DNA from: JAFGDH01 sp964447525
GTDB taxonomy: Archaea > Aenigmatarchaeota > Aenigmatarchaeia > QMZP01 > QMZT01
Assembly: GCA_964447525.1 (NCBI GenBank)
Contig: CAYUSU010000023.1
Coordinates: forward strand, 1-22,776
Reading direction: 5' to 3'
Length of the DNA stretch: 22,776 nt
Shown here: positions 1 to 7,585 of the stretch, piece after piece
Layout: the number at the start of each line of letters is the position of its first letter
Numbering within the stretch: position 1 is the first letter of the stretch
The notes under the pieces: generated by a model
What the model was told of the DNA's origin: nothing
Databases searched by the model: none
Seen by the model: the letters and a program-made list of their open reading frames with translations, nothing else
Translations under genes and position numbers: made by a program

Positions 1-452
1 ATTGCCGGTCCGAAGGCATTCGAAAACGGCGTGATGAGGATGTTGATCATTGAAAGTACTATTCCAATCGACAGCATGACCTTCCAGTAGGGAGATTTCG
101 TGTATTTTTGTATGATCAGGGAAAACAGCAGCACCATAAGCGCTAACATAAATGTGATCATATAGCTTCCGGGTGTGGGAAAGATCGGCAACGAATAGAA
201 ATCTCCCAGCGCTCCAGTAAGGGTGCCGGCAAACGATGCGTCGTGGAGGACTCTGGTCGAAGATCCCCAAATTATGAACGGTGCGACGGCAATGGCGAAA
301 TAACGATCTATCTTTACGTCAAGCTTTCTGAGGAGATGAAAAACGAAATAAACCGCCACGACGAGTATTATCCCGTAGGCGAGCGTATTCACAGGATTGA
401 ACCACCCGTTGCTCATTATCGGATCAATAAAATATTCGTTTAACCAGCTCAT
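1..452 (-). CDS. DUF63 family membrane protein (5' part, runs off window)
   Basis: This gene reads leftward from the ATG at 452 and is still open at base 1, so only the first 150 codons are seen and the C-terminus is missing. The N-terminus contains the phrases YFIDPIMSNGWFNPVNTLAYGI and, further on, IIWGSSTRVLHDA. I recognise these as the opening of the archaeal DUF63 integral membrane family (Y-DPI...NPVNTL, then GS-RVL-DA). At least three hydrophobic segments are visible: about residues 23-38, 50-60 and 97-113. The function of DUF63 is not known. The gene lies 38 bases after the TadC-like gene on the same strand. A T-rich tract and a TATA-like element in that gap suggest its own promoter, so it is probably not part of the pilus operon. 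Confidence 0.8.
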   Translation of the reverse strand, partial: MSWLNEYFIDPIMSNGWFNPVNTLAYGIILVVAVYFVFHLLRKLDVKIDRYFAIAVAPFIIWGSSTRVLHDASFAGTLTGALGDFYSLPIFPTPGSYMITFMLALMVLLFSLIIQKYTKSPYWKVMLSIGIVLSMINILITPFSNAFGPA

Positions 453-472
453 AGTTCTTTATTTTGCATCAG

Positions 473-482
473 GTTAATAAAA
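473..482 (-). promoter_or_regulatory. TATA-like element for the DUF63 gene
   Basis: On the minus strand TATTAACC begins 27 bases upstream of the ATG at 452. This is the same spacing seen at several other genes in the window and suits a leaderless or near-leaderless transcript. No Shine-Dalgarno sequence precedes the ATG. Confidence 0.4.
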
Positions 483-484
483 AA
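479..484 (-). terminator. Oligo-T tract after the pilus operon
   Basis: Six consecutive T on the minus strand lie a few bases past the TAG stop at 491 of the last TadC-like gene. Archaeal transcription commonly ends in such T-tracts. The tract overlaps the putative DUF63 TATA element, so it may do either job or both. Confidence 0.35.
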
Positions 485-490
485 GTTGGC

Positions 491-1438
491 CTAGACCGGT
501 AACAAGTTGGCTTGGATGAGGAAAGCGAATATGACCAGCGACGACGCCAGCATGATCATACTGTGCTTGATTCCGGCTGTGACTGAATTCTCCCCCACCT
601 GACCCGCTATGAGCCCCATGAATATGGCCTGTATCACGAGTATGGTCACGAACAAGGCCACATAATAGCATCCGATCCCCTGGCTGACCCCGAATGAAGC
701 GCAAAGAACGTTGAAGTACTCGCACGGGAAGAAGTACGGCGTTATCTCACATGGATCCTTGAACGAGAGGACGAGTCCTCCGGCTCCGGCCCCGCCGCCA
801 ACATTGTCAGCCTGCGACGTCATCATAGGAACAAGGACATAAATGATAGCTACCGATATCCCCACGAACATGAAGAATATACCGTACATCACCATTACAT
901 GCTGCCTTACCATGCTCTTCCTTTCCTCGTCTATGTCTTTGAGAGTGAGCAAATCCTTGGAAAGAGAATCAAGAGTAACTGAGATGTCCGCTCCGGAAAG
1001 GTAGGCCTCTTTCATGATGTCAAGTGATTCCTTGATGACGCGTGATCCATTGAATTTCTGGCCAAATATTTCAAGAGACCTGAGGAAGTCCGTTCCCCAT
1101 GTAAGGCGGTTGGAAAATTTTTTCACTTCGGGGGTAAGCTTGCCGTAATTCGTTTTTGATGCCATTTTAACGGATTCCGTCAGGCTCATCCCGCTCTGCT
1201 TGAGGTTAGCCAAATCCCTCACGAAATTCGGGAATTCCTTTTCTATCCCCTTCAGCCACATGAACTGGAGATACCTGTGGATGAACATCGGGCCTATGAC
1301 TATGAACAACGCCATCACGCCGACGTTGATTATGACACCTATGTCCTGGGTAAGCACGCTGAAGAAGAGAAGGAATATCAGTCCGACTATTAATGAAATC
1401 AGCATAAGCTTCTTTTCCGGGTCAATCGTCATTTTCAT
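491..1438 (-). CDS. TadC/GspF-like platform protein (type II secretion F family)
   Basis: This 315-residue polytopic protein has two N-terminal hydrophobic segments (about residues 11-30 and 34-55), a cytoplasmic helical region carrying the T2SSF signature (about 65-180, with an RDLANLKQSGMSL-like stretch and a later SGADISVTLDSLSKDL stretch), and three C-terminal membrane segments (about 185-208, 260-285 and 292-312). F-family proteins form the membrane platform on which the pilus or secretion ATPase acts. The gene starts four bases after the stop of another F-family gene and shares an operon with the ATPase and two pilin-like proteins. The loop between about residues 209 and 258 is Gly-rich and has four cysteines, which is unusual for this family. 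A second in-frame ATG lies two codons downstream of the first. Confidence 0.88.
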   Translation of the reverse strand: MKMTIDPEKKLMLISLIVGLIFLLFFSVLTQDIGVIINVGVMALFIVIGPMFIHRYLQFMWLKGIEKEFPNFVRDLANLKQSGMSLTESVKMASKTNYGKLTPEVKKFSNRLTWGTDFLRSLEIFGQKFNGSRVIKESLDIMKEAYLSGADISVTLDSLSKDLLTLKDIDEERKSMVRQHVMVMYGIFFMFVGISVAIIYVLVPMMTSQADNVGGGAGAGGLVLSFKDPCEITPYFFPCEYFNVLCASFGVSQGIGCYYVALFVTILVIQAIFMGLIAGQVGENSVTAGIKHSMIMLASSLVIFAFLIQANLLPV

Positions 1439-1442
1439 GCTA

Positions 1443-2302
1443 TCAGTCCGAAGGATATATGCTCCTCAGTAAAACTATAAAACCCGTCGAAATCAACGGG
1501 ATGAAGAAGAACACCAGAAACGTCTGTAACAGAAGCGTGTTCCCCCCGACCATCGGAGACATTATCGAGGTCATCACGAGGAAGAACAATGTCCCCACGA
1601 TAATCAGGGTTACGTATATTTCCGTGTAGAATGTCACCTGGTTGGAATAATCGTTAAGAATCCTTCTGTAATGGCTCATGAATTCCTTGGATTTTTCGGT
1701 CAGGTAGACCGCCAGATTCCNNNNNNNNNNCCTCCGCGCTCAACCACCGACAATATTCCCCACAACAGTTCAGCGAACATCGGTGAAGGAGTCCTATTGG
1801 CTGACTTGGTAATGGCCGTGACCGGATCCATCCCCAGCATCTTTATGTCCCTGTAAACACGACGGCACTCCATACCTATTTCTCCCCCGCGCATGGAAGT
1901 GGTCTTGAAAAGATCGGCGATAGTGATATTCGCAGATGCGGCGGTTGACATGTAGACTACCGTGAACGGCAGGGATCGCTCGATCTTAGATCTGATAGTC
2001 TTTCCCCTTATGTTGGGATAATAATACCCTAAAAGGAAAACAACAAAGCCGATAACTATGGAAATTATTATGGAAAGCGTGTAGGAATATGGAGCGGATC
2101 CTATTGTGAGGGTTATCAATACGGACAATCCTATCAACGAGATCATGAAAGCGAGGAACGATCCGAAAATCAGGGTAGCCAGATATTCCTCGACCGTGTA
2201 TTTAATCCTCGCCTGTTTTAACGAAAACTTCAGCGGATCAAAATATTCCACATAAGGCCTTATCAAATCTCCAAACAACCTCTGAGATATTTTTTTTAAC
2301 AT
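1443..2302 (-). CDS. TadC/GspF-like platform protein, interrupted by an assembly gap
   Basis: Two reading frames on either side of ten Ns (1721-1730) belong to one gene. The upstream part starts MLKKISQRLFGDL and holds two membrane segments plus the helical F-domain, ending ELLWGILSVVERGG. The downstream part continues NLAVYLTEKSKEF and holds the last two membrane segments, ending at the TGA at 1443. Family proteins carry a comparable glycine-asparagine-leucine stretch at this point. The two frames match only if the true gap is 2, 5 or 8 bases, or if the contigs overlap by one G, which would give GGA GGG AAT CTG. I therefore read it as an intact platform protein of about 283 residues. The start is uncertain. 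An ATG at 2344 would overlap the ATPase gene, and a CTG at 2317 lies six bases after a good GGAGG. The ATG at 2302 begins the conserved part. Confidence 0.8.
1721..1730. other. Assembly gap (ten Ns)
   Basis: Ten Ns interrupt the TadC-like gene and put its two halves out of frame. A fixed run of ten is a typical scaffolder placeholder, so the length should not be trusted. Confidence 0.95.
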
Positions 2303-2327
2303 AATCTTTCCGGTCAGTTCCAGCCTC

Positions 2328-4154
2328 CTACATTCCCTGAACAAGATTTATTATCTTGTCAGGATCAGAATAATATCCGTTTATGATTCTGGCAACATCC
2401 CTGTAATCATATATCCTTCTTTCCTTCATCCATTCAAGTATGCTCTTGCGAACGGTAAGCTCGTTCGTAAGGCTCTTCTCGGTGAAACCCAGCATCGTGG
2501 ATATGCCTTCCATGAGCACGGATTTACCGGAAAGTTCAAAAACGTCCTGAATAGGCTTCCATTTGAAGATCGTTTCAGTCACCGGTCTTTCTTCTTTCAT
2601 CCCCTTTATCTCGATTATTTCATTCATTCTCCTGACATATTTGTCCTTTATTTTCACCTGCGTGAGGAAGAGAATTATGTCTATGTTTTCAAGAAGCGTT
2701 GGCGGAAGGGATATCGGAGGGGTCGTCAGCCTGTCAATCAGTTGTGGCAGTGAAGCGGCATGTATGGTAGCCAGGCCAGCGTGACCCGTCGCGATCTGCT
2801 GGAACAGGACGTAGGTCTCTTTGCCTCTCACCTCGCCAACTATTATGTAATCAGGTCTCTGTCTGAGTGATTCCTTGAGTAGATCGAAAAGGCTCACCTC
2901 GCCAGACTTTTCGCTGAGTGCAATAGGTGTCCTCGCAACTTCAGGAATCCAGTGTGGATGCGGCAAACGAAGCTCCGGGGTGTCTTCTATTGATACGATT
3001 TTTAATGAAGGTTTGATGAAGAGCGAAAGTGCGTTAAGTAAAGATGTTTTTCCGGTTGCTGTTCCCCCGGAAATCAGGACTGATTTCCTGTTCTCGATCG
3101 CCAACCATAGATAAGCTAGTTGCGTACTGTCCAAAGTTCCGTATTCCAGCATATGTACCGGGGTGAGCGGCATCGCAGTGAATTTTCGAATTGTGAAGTT
3201 AGATCCTCTTCTGGCAATATCCGTACCCAGCGTAGCCTGTACCCTGGAACCGTCAGGCAAAGCCCCGTCGACCAGGGGTTCTGCGACGGAAAGGGACTTG
3301 CTGCATTTCTGAGCAAGTTTCATCACGAACGAGTCCAGTTCGTCACCGTCCCTGAACATTATGTTCGTTATCATCGAACCCAGCATCGGGTTTCTGTGGT
3401 AAACGTAAATCGAGATACCTTGGCCGTCGCATGATATGTCCTCTATATCATGGTCCCTCATGAGAGGTTCTATCCTCCCGAGGCCAATGATGTCCCTCTT
3501 TATGTAATAGGAAAGCGTTTCCCTCTTCTTTCTGTCTATATGCATAGAAGCCATTATCTTCCCTACTTCCTCCATAACCAGTTCCTTGGCCTTGATATCA
3601 CCGAGCTTGAAAAAATCAACGTCCAGCTTTTCCTCCAATTCCCTTTTCACGGTTTCGACCAATTTGTAGTCTTCAGGTGCTATGTATGGTTCCACTACCT
3701 GATAAACAAGTGAATCCATTTTCTGGTCCCATCTTATCCTCGCATAAGCGTATACATTCTCGTTCTTCTTGGGCTTCGAGGGAATGAGGGGATACATTAT
3801 TTTTATGTTTTTTAGCATGTCCTTCTCTTCGGACGACATCGGACTTTCCAGAAACGTGGGATTCTTGGGTATGGTAATATCCATTCCGGACTCCTTTATG
3901 ACCACAACCTCCTTTGTAGCTTCACCTTCCCCCCTTTCACCCGGTTTCTGCGCACCTGGTGGAACGTAACCCGGATAGCCATCTTTACCGGAAAACATGA
4001 AGATGCTCTGATTAGAATTTATGTTGGTCGGATCCAAGTCCTTTCGGGGAACCTCTTTCTGCCGAAGATAATTTTCCTTCATCTTTCTTATGATTTTCCT
4101 CGAACTAGGCAGTCCAACAACGGGTTTTTTGACTTTCAATTTCTTGATTTTCAT
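2328..4154 (-). CDS. Type II/IV secretion (pilus) ATPase, GspE/VirB11/TadA family
   Basis: This 608-residue cytoplasmic hexameric-type ATPase powers pilus assembly or secretion. Visible motifs are the Walker A GGTATGKT (residues 363-370), an Asp box SIEDTPEL (388-395), a Walker B with catalytic Glu in YIIVGEVRGKE (436-446) and a His box ATGHAGLATIHA (455-466). The region before the core (about 205-350) has the DHDIEDISCDG and RRGSNFTIRKF stretches typical of the N-terminal domain of archaeal members. Residues 1-40 are very basic and 50-130 are Pro/Gly/Glu-rich and poorly conserved in appearance. This makes the protein longer than many family members, and the tail could be an interaction segment. 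It lies 18 bases downstream of a pilin-like gene, in the same frame after that gene's TAA, and just upstream of two platform genes. No archaellum-specific partner is present, so a pilus or secretion role is more likely than motility. Confidence 0.93.
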   Translation of the reverse strand: MKIKKLKVKKPVVGLPSSRKIIRKMKENYLRQKEVPRKDLDPTNINSNQSIFMFSGKDGYPGYVPPGAQKPGERGEGEATKEVVVIKESGMDITIPKNPTFLESPMSSEEKDMLKNIKIMYPLIPSKPKKNENVYAYARIRWDQKMDSLVYQVVEPYIAPEDYKLVETVKRELEEKLDVDFFKLGDIKAKELVMEEVGKIMASMHIDRKKRETLSYYIKRDIIGLGRIEPLMRDHDIEDISCDGQGISIYVYHRNPMLGSMITNIMFRDGDELDSFVMKLAQKCSKSLSVAEPLVDGALPDGSRVQATLGTDIARRGSNFTIRKFTAMPLTPVHMLEYGTLDSTQLAYLWLAIENRKSVLISGGTATGKTSLLNALSLFIKPSLKIVSIEDTPELRLPHPHWIPEVARTPIALSEKSGEVSLFDLLKESLRQRPDYIIVGEVRGKETYVLFQQIATGHAGLATIHAASLPQLIDRLTTPPISLPPTLLENIDIILFLTQVKIKDKYVRRMNEIIEIKGMKEERPVTETIFKWKPIQDVFELSGKSVLMEGISTMLGFTEKSLTNELTVRKSILEWMKERRIYDYRDVARIINGYYSDPDKIINLVQGM

Positions 4155-4172
4155 GAATATCGACCAAAAGCA

Positions 4173-4595
4173 TTACATTAATAATATTTTGTCTCCTTTC
4201 TTATAAATTACAATAACGCCTAAATCACTAGACACCTGTCCACCGAAAGTGAACGTTTCGTTCAGCGCACTGAGGCTCGAAAATTCGTAAACATTCCCAC
4301 CGGTCATGTTGACGTGAAGACCATTATTGGAAAGGTCGAGTATGTACAGGCGATTGGAAATCGTTCTCGGGATTTTAAGGGTTATTGATGAATTGAAACC
4401 CTCTTTTTTCGCCAGATCGATTATGTTCGACATCACGTATTCTTTCACGCCTGCCAGATGGTCTCTCGTTGTTATAGACATGTATTGATTCTGATACATG
4501 GAAAAAAGTGTAAAAGCGGCGATGAATATGGCCACGCTGATGGAAAATATTAGAACCTGTTCAAAAACGACCGTCTGACCCTTCCTTTTCCCCAT
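4173..4595 (-). CDS. Pilin-like protein with class III signal peptide
   Basis: This is a 140-residue protein whose N-terminus MGKRKGQTVVFEQVL is followed by about 20 hydrophobic residues (to about 28). It is a class III (type IV prepilin) signal, with basic residues, KG then Q, and a hydrophobic helix. Processing by an archaeal prepilin peptidase (EppA/PibD/FlaK type) would be expected between G and Q. The rest is a small, mostly beta-looking soluble domain without cysteines. It lies between another KGQ protein (23 bases upstream) and the ATPase (18 bases downstream), so it is likely a pilin or minor pilin of this system. CTATAAAG begins 28-29 bases before the ATG and overlaps the stop of the preceding gene, so an internal promoter is possible. 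There is no Shine-Dalgarno sequence. Confidence 0.8.
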   Translation of the reverse strand: MGKRKGQTVVFEQVLIFSISVAIFIAAFTLFSMYQNQYMSITTRDHLAGVKEYVMSNIIDLAKKEGFNSSITLKIPRTISNRLYILDLSNNGLHVNMTGGNVYEFSSLSALNETFTFGGQVSSDLGVIVIYKKGDKILLM

Positions 4596-4615
4596 CTTAA
4601 TATATTATCAGTCTT

Positions 4616-4624
4616 TCTTTATAG
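4616..4624 (-). promoter_or_regulatory. TATA-like element (internal, pilus operon)
   Basis: CTATAAAG on the minus strand overlaps the TAA of the upstream pilin gene and starts 28-29 bases before the ATG at 4595, as expected for a leaderless start. Confidence 0.4.
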
Positions 4625-5233
4625 AATTTGCACATTTACCTTGGAATTAACGAGGTCACTTGTCTGGTGACCACCGCCAATGGTCGTCTCTGTTCCCATG
4701 TATGTCAATATCACTGTATCAGATCCCTGTTCGTTCGCCCCTACCAGCGTAATGTTGAACGTTTTTCCCTGCTCGGCATTGTACAAACTCCTGTAATGGA
4801 GAACGTACTTAAGCTTATTTTGTCTGTTTTCCTGGAGACCCTCCATTGTGATATAACCCGGATTCTGGACCTCCCCGTAATTTGCAATCTCGTCTATGTT
4901 GCCCGGGGTCAGGTAAACAGGCGCTTTCGTCAGCAAAGGCTGGGAACTGTCTATTAGATAAACTATAGAATTTGCGGTTTCGTCCACTCCCAGAGAGCCG
5001 GGAACCGGTATCCTGATCCTCTCCTCGCAGCCGTCCTTGGTGGTGCATGTACGAGCGATATCCACTATAGCTTTGTCAAGGTCGAACATGAATTTCCCGG
5101 CTGAGCCGTGCTGGCTGATTGTGCTCTGTTTTTCAACCATCGGACCGGCAAACATGTAAGAAGCACCTATCAGGCTGACGACAAGAAAAGCTACTATAAC
5201 GATCGAGATCACCGAAACCTGCCCCTTAATCAT
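4619..5233 (-). CDS. Pilin-like protein with class III signal peptide (first gene of pilus operon)
   Basis: This 204-residue protein begins MIKGQVSVISIVIVAFLVV, a short basic n-region, KG then Q, and a hydrophobic helix to about residue 30. It is a clear class III prepilin-type signal, expected to be cut after the glycine. The mature part has one likely disulfide pair in ARTCTTKDGCEER (about residues 62-69) and otherwise a beta-rich appearance, ending with a strand-like VNSKVNVQIL. I do not recognise a named family beyond this. It is the first gene of the operon. TTTAAA 28 bases upstream of the ATG and the divergent UbiA gene mark the operon's promoter side. The role is most likely that of a pilin or minor pilin delivered by the downstream ATPase and platform proteins. 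Confidence 0.8.
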   Translation of the reverse strand: MIKGQVSVISIVIVAFLVVSLIGASYMFAGPMVEKQSTISQHGSAGKFMFDLDKAIVDIARTCTTKDGCEERIRIPVPGSLGVDETANSIVYLIDSSQPLLTKAPVYLTPGNIDEIANYGEVQNPGYITMEGLQENRQNKLKYVLHYRSLYNAEQGKTFNITLVGANEQGSDTVILTYMGTETTIGGGHQTSDLVNSKVNVQIL

Positions 5234-5254
5234 AAATAATATTTGACCGAGTGT

Positions 5255-5263
5255 GTTTAAATG
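5255..5263 (-). promoter_or_regulatory. TATA-like element of the pilus operon promoter
   Basis: TTTAAA on the minus strand starts 28 bases before the ATG at 5233, within the 98-base region between divergent genes. No Shine-Dalgarno sequence precedes the ATG, which fits leaderless transcription. Confidence 0.45.
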
Positions 5264-5298
5264 TTTGGAGTATTGGGTATTTTGTTCAAAGCGGCAGG

Positions 5299-5310
5299 AT
5301 ATATTTATCA
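5299..5310 (+). promoter_or_regulatory. TATA-like element of the UbiA gene
   Basis: GATATATTTATC is centred about 27 bases upstream of the ATG at 5332. It supports that ATG rather than the in-frame ATG at 5251, which lies upstream of this element. Confidence 0.5.
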
Positions 5311-5331
5311 GAATACGGGGGTATTATTATT

Positions 5332-6216
5332 ATGGAAAGACTTTTCTCAAGATTCGGAAAAAACAAGTTATTAAATTATCTTATATTGGGAAGATTCTGG
5401 AATGCGATAGTGGCCGGTTTTTTTTCGGTCATAGGTGCAAAAATAGCCATCGGGTTCGTGCCGGATGTTTTTTCGATTTTTATCCTTCTTTTCGTAACCA
5501 CTCTCGTATACATGGGAAGCGCCGGTCTGAACGACATATTCGACATTAAGTCAGACTCGATAAACATGCCATTCAGGCCGTTGGAAAGTAATCTTATCAA
5601 TCTAAAGGAAGCCGGAATATTCACAACGATTTGTTTCACTGCAGCGCTTTTTATATCGGCTATCGCATCCCCGTTGTATCTCATATCGATAGTGATTATG
5701 ACATTATTAGGGATAATGTATTCACTCCCGCCGATTTCGCTCAAGAACAGGGATATGCTGGCGAATGTTTCGCTGGGTTTCATAACCGTTTTCACGACAG
5801 GATATTCAGGAATAGTGTTGCTGACAAATAATCTGTTAATGAGCACAGCTTCGATTTCAATACTGGTATTTATTTCGCTGTTCTTCTCCTTCTTTTCAGT
5901 GTTGAAGGATTTCAAGGACGTAACGGGGGACAGGTTCACGAAAAAGAAAACACTCCCCATAAATCACGGTTTCAGAACAGCATCGATTATCAACATGTCC
6001 GGAACGCTGATATTCTATCTGATTTCCGTTGTGCTGATATATATTTTGGTGATTCCAAACGTAATTTTCCTGATGGCGTCTTTGGTCATCCTTTTACTCA
6101 TATTCGTCCAGGAATACAAAGTATTTAGAATCCAGACAAAAAAAGCAGGTGAAGATAGCTGGAGCGTCGCAAGGATACTGGTACTGGCGTTTGTTATTTT
6201 AACGCTGCTATTCTAA
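5332..6216 (+). CDS. UbiA-family prenyltransferase, probable digeranylgeranylglyceryl phosphate synthase
   Basis: This 294-residue multi-pass membrane protein has both Asp-rich Mg-diphosphate motifs of the UbiA superfamily, NDIFDIKSDSIN (67-78, followed by RPL) and KDFKDVTGDR (192-201, followed by KKTLP). Between them is the family's YSLPPI stretch (130-135). The superfamily transfers isoprenoid chains to acceptors in the membrane. The KD-x-DVxGDR...KKTLP form resembles archaeal enzymes that add the second geranylgeranyl chain to geranylgeranylglyceryl phosphate (EC 2.5.1.42). A GGPP synthase 1.4 kb away supports a lipid role. Other UbiA functions, such as quinone synthesis, cannot be excluded. 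An earlier in-frame ATG at 5251 would add 27 residues with no family resemblance, whereas 5332 fits the TATA element and the usual N-terminus. The stop codon overlaps that of the convergent V4R gene by four bases. Confidence 0.85.
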   Translation: MERLFSRFGKNKLLNYLILGRFWNAIVAGFFSVIGAKIAIGFVPDVFSIFILLFVTTLVYMGSAGLNDIFDIKSDSINMPFRPLESNLINLKEAGIFTTICFTAALFISAIASPLYLISIVIMTLLGIMYSLPPISLKNRDMLANVSLGFITVFTTGYSGIVLLTNNLLMSTASISILVFISLFFSFFSVLKDFKDVTGDRFTKKKTLPINHGFRTASIINMSGTLIFYLISVVLIYILVIPNVIFLMASLVILLLIFVQEYKVFRIQTKKAGEDSWSVARILVLAFVILTLLF

Positions 6217-6848
6217 ACCGGTATTTTAATCTTCTTCTCTTTTAGGAATTTTTTCTCCTCTTCCAAAAGATAATCCAGATCAAGTTGACTCTCAACTAGC
6301 TTCTGGTCCTTGAATTTTTTCAGAATCTCCGTGTTAGCGTTTATGTGGATGCAATGGCTACCGTTGATTGCCTTGCACTCGGTCTCGATTGTGTTTATTA
6401 TCCTGCCGTGGACCGGCGTTCCCCCGCCGGCGTTGAATCCCCTCAGCACGTGATCTACGAATACCTTGGAGGGGTGGAATATCTCGGCGATGGAGTTATT
6501 GGTAATCTTGAAATGTGAATATTCTCCTCTTTTGAACTGCATGGTCTCGTAATCGCCGAATCCTGCCATGGATATTATGTCCATCGCTATCTTGTATCTT
6601 TCCTCGAATTTCTTCATTTTATAGAGTTCTGAAACGGTCTCCATGAAAACAAAACCGGATTTCCATGCATCCAGATAAATGTTCAGCATTCCTTTCCTGT
6701 CATTGTTATTTATGATTCTCCTCGTGGATTCAACGAAAAAATCGAGCGGTATGAAAACCATTGGTTGTTTCAGCATCACTATTCTTCCTTCTTCAAATTT
6801 AAGCTGCCCAGAAACCATCAGTTTTGTTAAAAACCCCAACATAAGCAT
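6213..6848 (-). CDS. V4R-domain (hydrocarbon-binding-like) protein
   Basis: This is a 211-residue protein without membrane segments. The second half (about 95-170) resembles the V4R domain: a Gly-rich GFNAGGGTPVHG stretch (137-148) followed by ETECKAINGSHC with Cys158 and Cys166, which matches the family's E-x-x-C...G-x-x-C ending. V4R domains are small-molecule sensor folds, proposed to bind hydrophobic ligands or metals through such cysteines. The C-terminal tail is highly charged (Lys/Glu). The N-terminal 90 residues are not recognised. Its ATG overlaps the TAA of the KaiC-like gene by one base (TAATG), so translation is coupled and the two products probably act together. A second in-frame ATG lies two codons in. 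The domain call rests on pattern recognition and is moderately sure. Confidence 0.65.
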   Translation of the reverse strand: MLMLGFLTKLMVSGQLKFEEGRIVMLKQPMVFIPLDFFVESTRRIINNNDRKGMLNIYLDAWKSGFVFMETVSELYKMKKFEERYKIAMDIISMAGFGDYETMQFKRGEYSHFKITNNSIAEIFHPSKVFVDHVLRGFNAGGGTPVHGRIINTIETECKAINGSHCIHINANTEILKKFKDQKLVESQLDLDYLLEEEKKFLKEKKIKIPV

Positions 6849-7537
6849 TACTTGAGAAGTGAAGAGATTTCTCCCTTCTTTACCTTCAGCCCGTCTTTCC
6901 CGGTCTCCATTGGGAACCAGCCACGAGAGTGCTTGGTTCTTCTCATTTTTCTTACCTGTAAATTAGCGAAAGATTGACCACCTATACCGACGAAATGGAG
7001 TACTATCACGCCGTCCACGACGAATTCTATCACGCCGTCCCTGGAAAGTGCTTTCGATTCCTCCGGTATCTCGGATGTTATTATGGAAGTAACGCCGGCG
7101 TCCTTTAAAATTCTAGTTATCTGATAGAATTTCTTCCTGACAGCGGCCTCTTCCTTTATGTAAAGACCCATCAGGGATATCGGATCTATCACCACCCTCT
7201 TGGCCTTTATCTGGCTCACGTTTTCCATTAATTTTGCAGAAACGTCTGACACTTCAAAGGGATTCTGGTACACTATATTGAGTTTCTTGCTTTTTTCGAA
7301 TTTGGCCAGATCCCAACCATAGACTTTCATGTCTTCCCTGATATCATTGGGATCCTCTTCCATGGACAGATACACACCATTTTCCCCTTTACGGAGGCCT
7401 TCCAAAAGGTACTGTGTACAGAATGTTGTTTTACCTGCCCCTGTTCCTCCAGTGATAAGTGTGGTTGACCCCTTGACAAATCCTCCGGAAACGAGTTTGT
7501 CAAGTCCAGGAATTCCTGTTGTGACTCTTTCGATCAT
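6848..7537 (-). CDS. KaiC/GvpD/RAD55-like RecA-fold ATPase
   Basis: This is a 229-residue single-domain RecA-fold ATPase. It has the KaiC-type opening TGIPGLDKLVSGGF (7-20), Walker A GGTGAGKT (30-37), SMEEDP with the candidate catalytic acids (58-63), Walker B VVIDP (115-119), and a C-terminal KMRRTKHSRGWFPM stretch (197-210) in the position of the KMRGTxH signature of archaeal KaiC-like proteins. Such single-domain proteins are thought to act in signalling or regulation and usually pair with a sensor. Here the partner is the translationally coupled V4R protein. The gene lies 48 bases after the GGPP synthase gene, but a TATA element begins 28 bases before its ATG, so it can be expressed separately. 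It resembles ArlH of the archaellum only at fold level, and no archaellum genes are nearby. Confidence 0.88.
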   Translation of the reverse strand: MIERVTTGIPGLDKLVSGGFVKGSTTLITGGTGAGKTTFCTQYLLEGLRKGENGVYLSMEEDPNDIREDMKVYGWDLAKFEKSKKLNIVYQNPFEVSDVSAKLMENVSQIKAKRVVIDPISLMGLYIKEEAAVRKKFYQITRILKDAGVTSIITSEIPEESKALSRDGVIEFVVDGVIVLHFVGIGGQSFANLQVRKMRRTKHSRGWFPMETGKDGLKVKKGEISSLLK

Positions 7538-7558
7538 AATATTAATTTGTCGCAGTTT

Positions 7559-7567
7559 CCTTATATT
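7559..7567 (-). promoter_or_regulatory. TATA-like element of the KaiC-V4R pair
   Basis: AATATAAGG on the minus strand lies in the 48-base gap after the GGPP synthase gene. Its TATAAG starts 28 bases before the ATG at 7537. No Shine-Dalgarno sequence is present. Confidence 0.45.
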
Positions 7568-7585
7568 GTTTTCAGAATTCAGAAA

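Noticed and set aside
243..443. Short plus-strand open frame
   Set aside because: It lies opposite the DUF63 gene, whose protein matches a known family. The plus-strand product has no recognisable feature.
1443..2344. TadC-like gene as a pseudogene split by a frameshift
   Set aside because: The break coincides exactly with ten Ns, and the flanks join in frame with a small change of gap size.
4155..4175. Stop-codon readthrough joining the pilin-like gene to the ATPase in the same frame
   Set aside because: The two frames do coincide across the TAA, but the ATPase has its own ATG, and a fusion of a pilin with a cytoplasmic ATPase makes no topological sense.
5376..5960. 194-codon minus-strand open frame
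   Set aside because: It is antisense to the UbiA gene, which carries both Asp-rich motifs, so it is a shadow.
6848..7537. KaiC-like gene as ArlH of an archaellum operon
   Set aside because: The Walker A is complete, the partner is a V4R protein, and no archaellin or other archaellum gene is present near it or in the ATPase operon.
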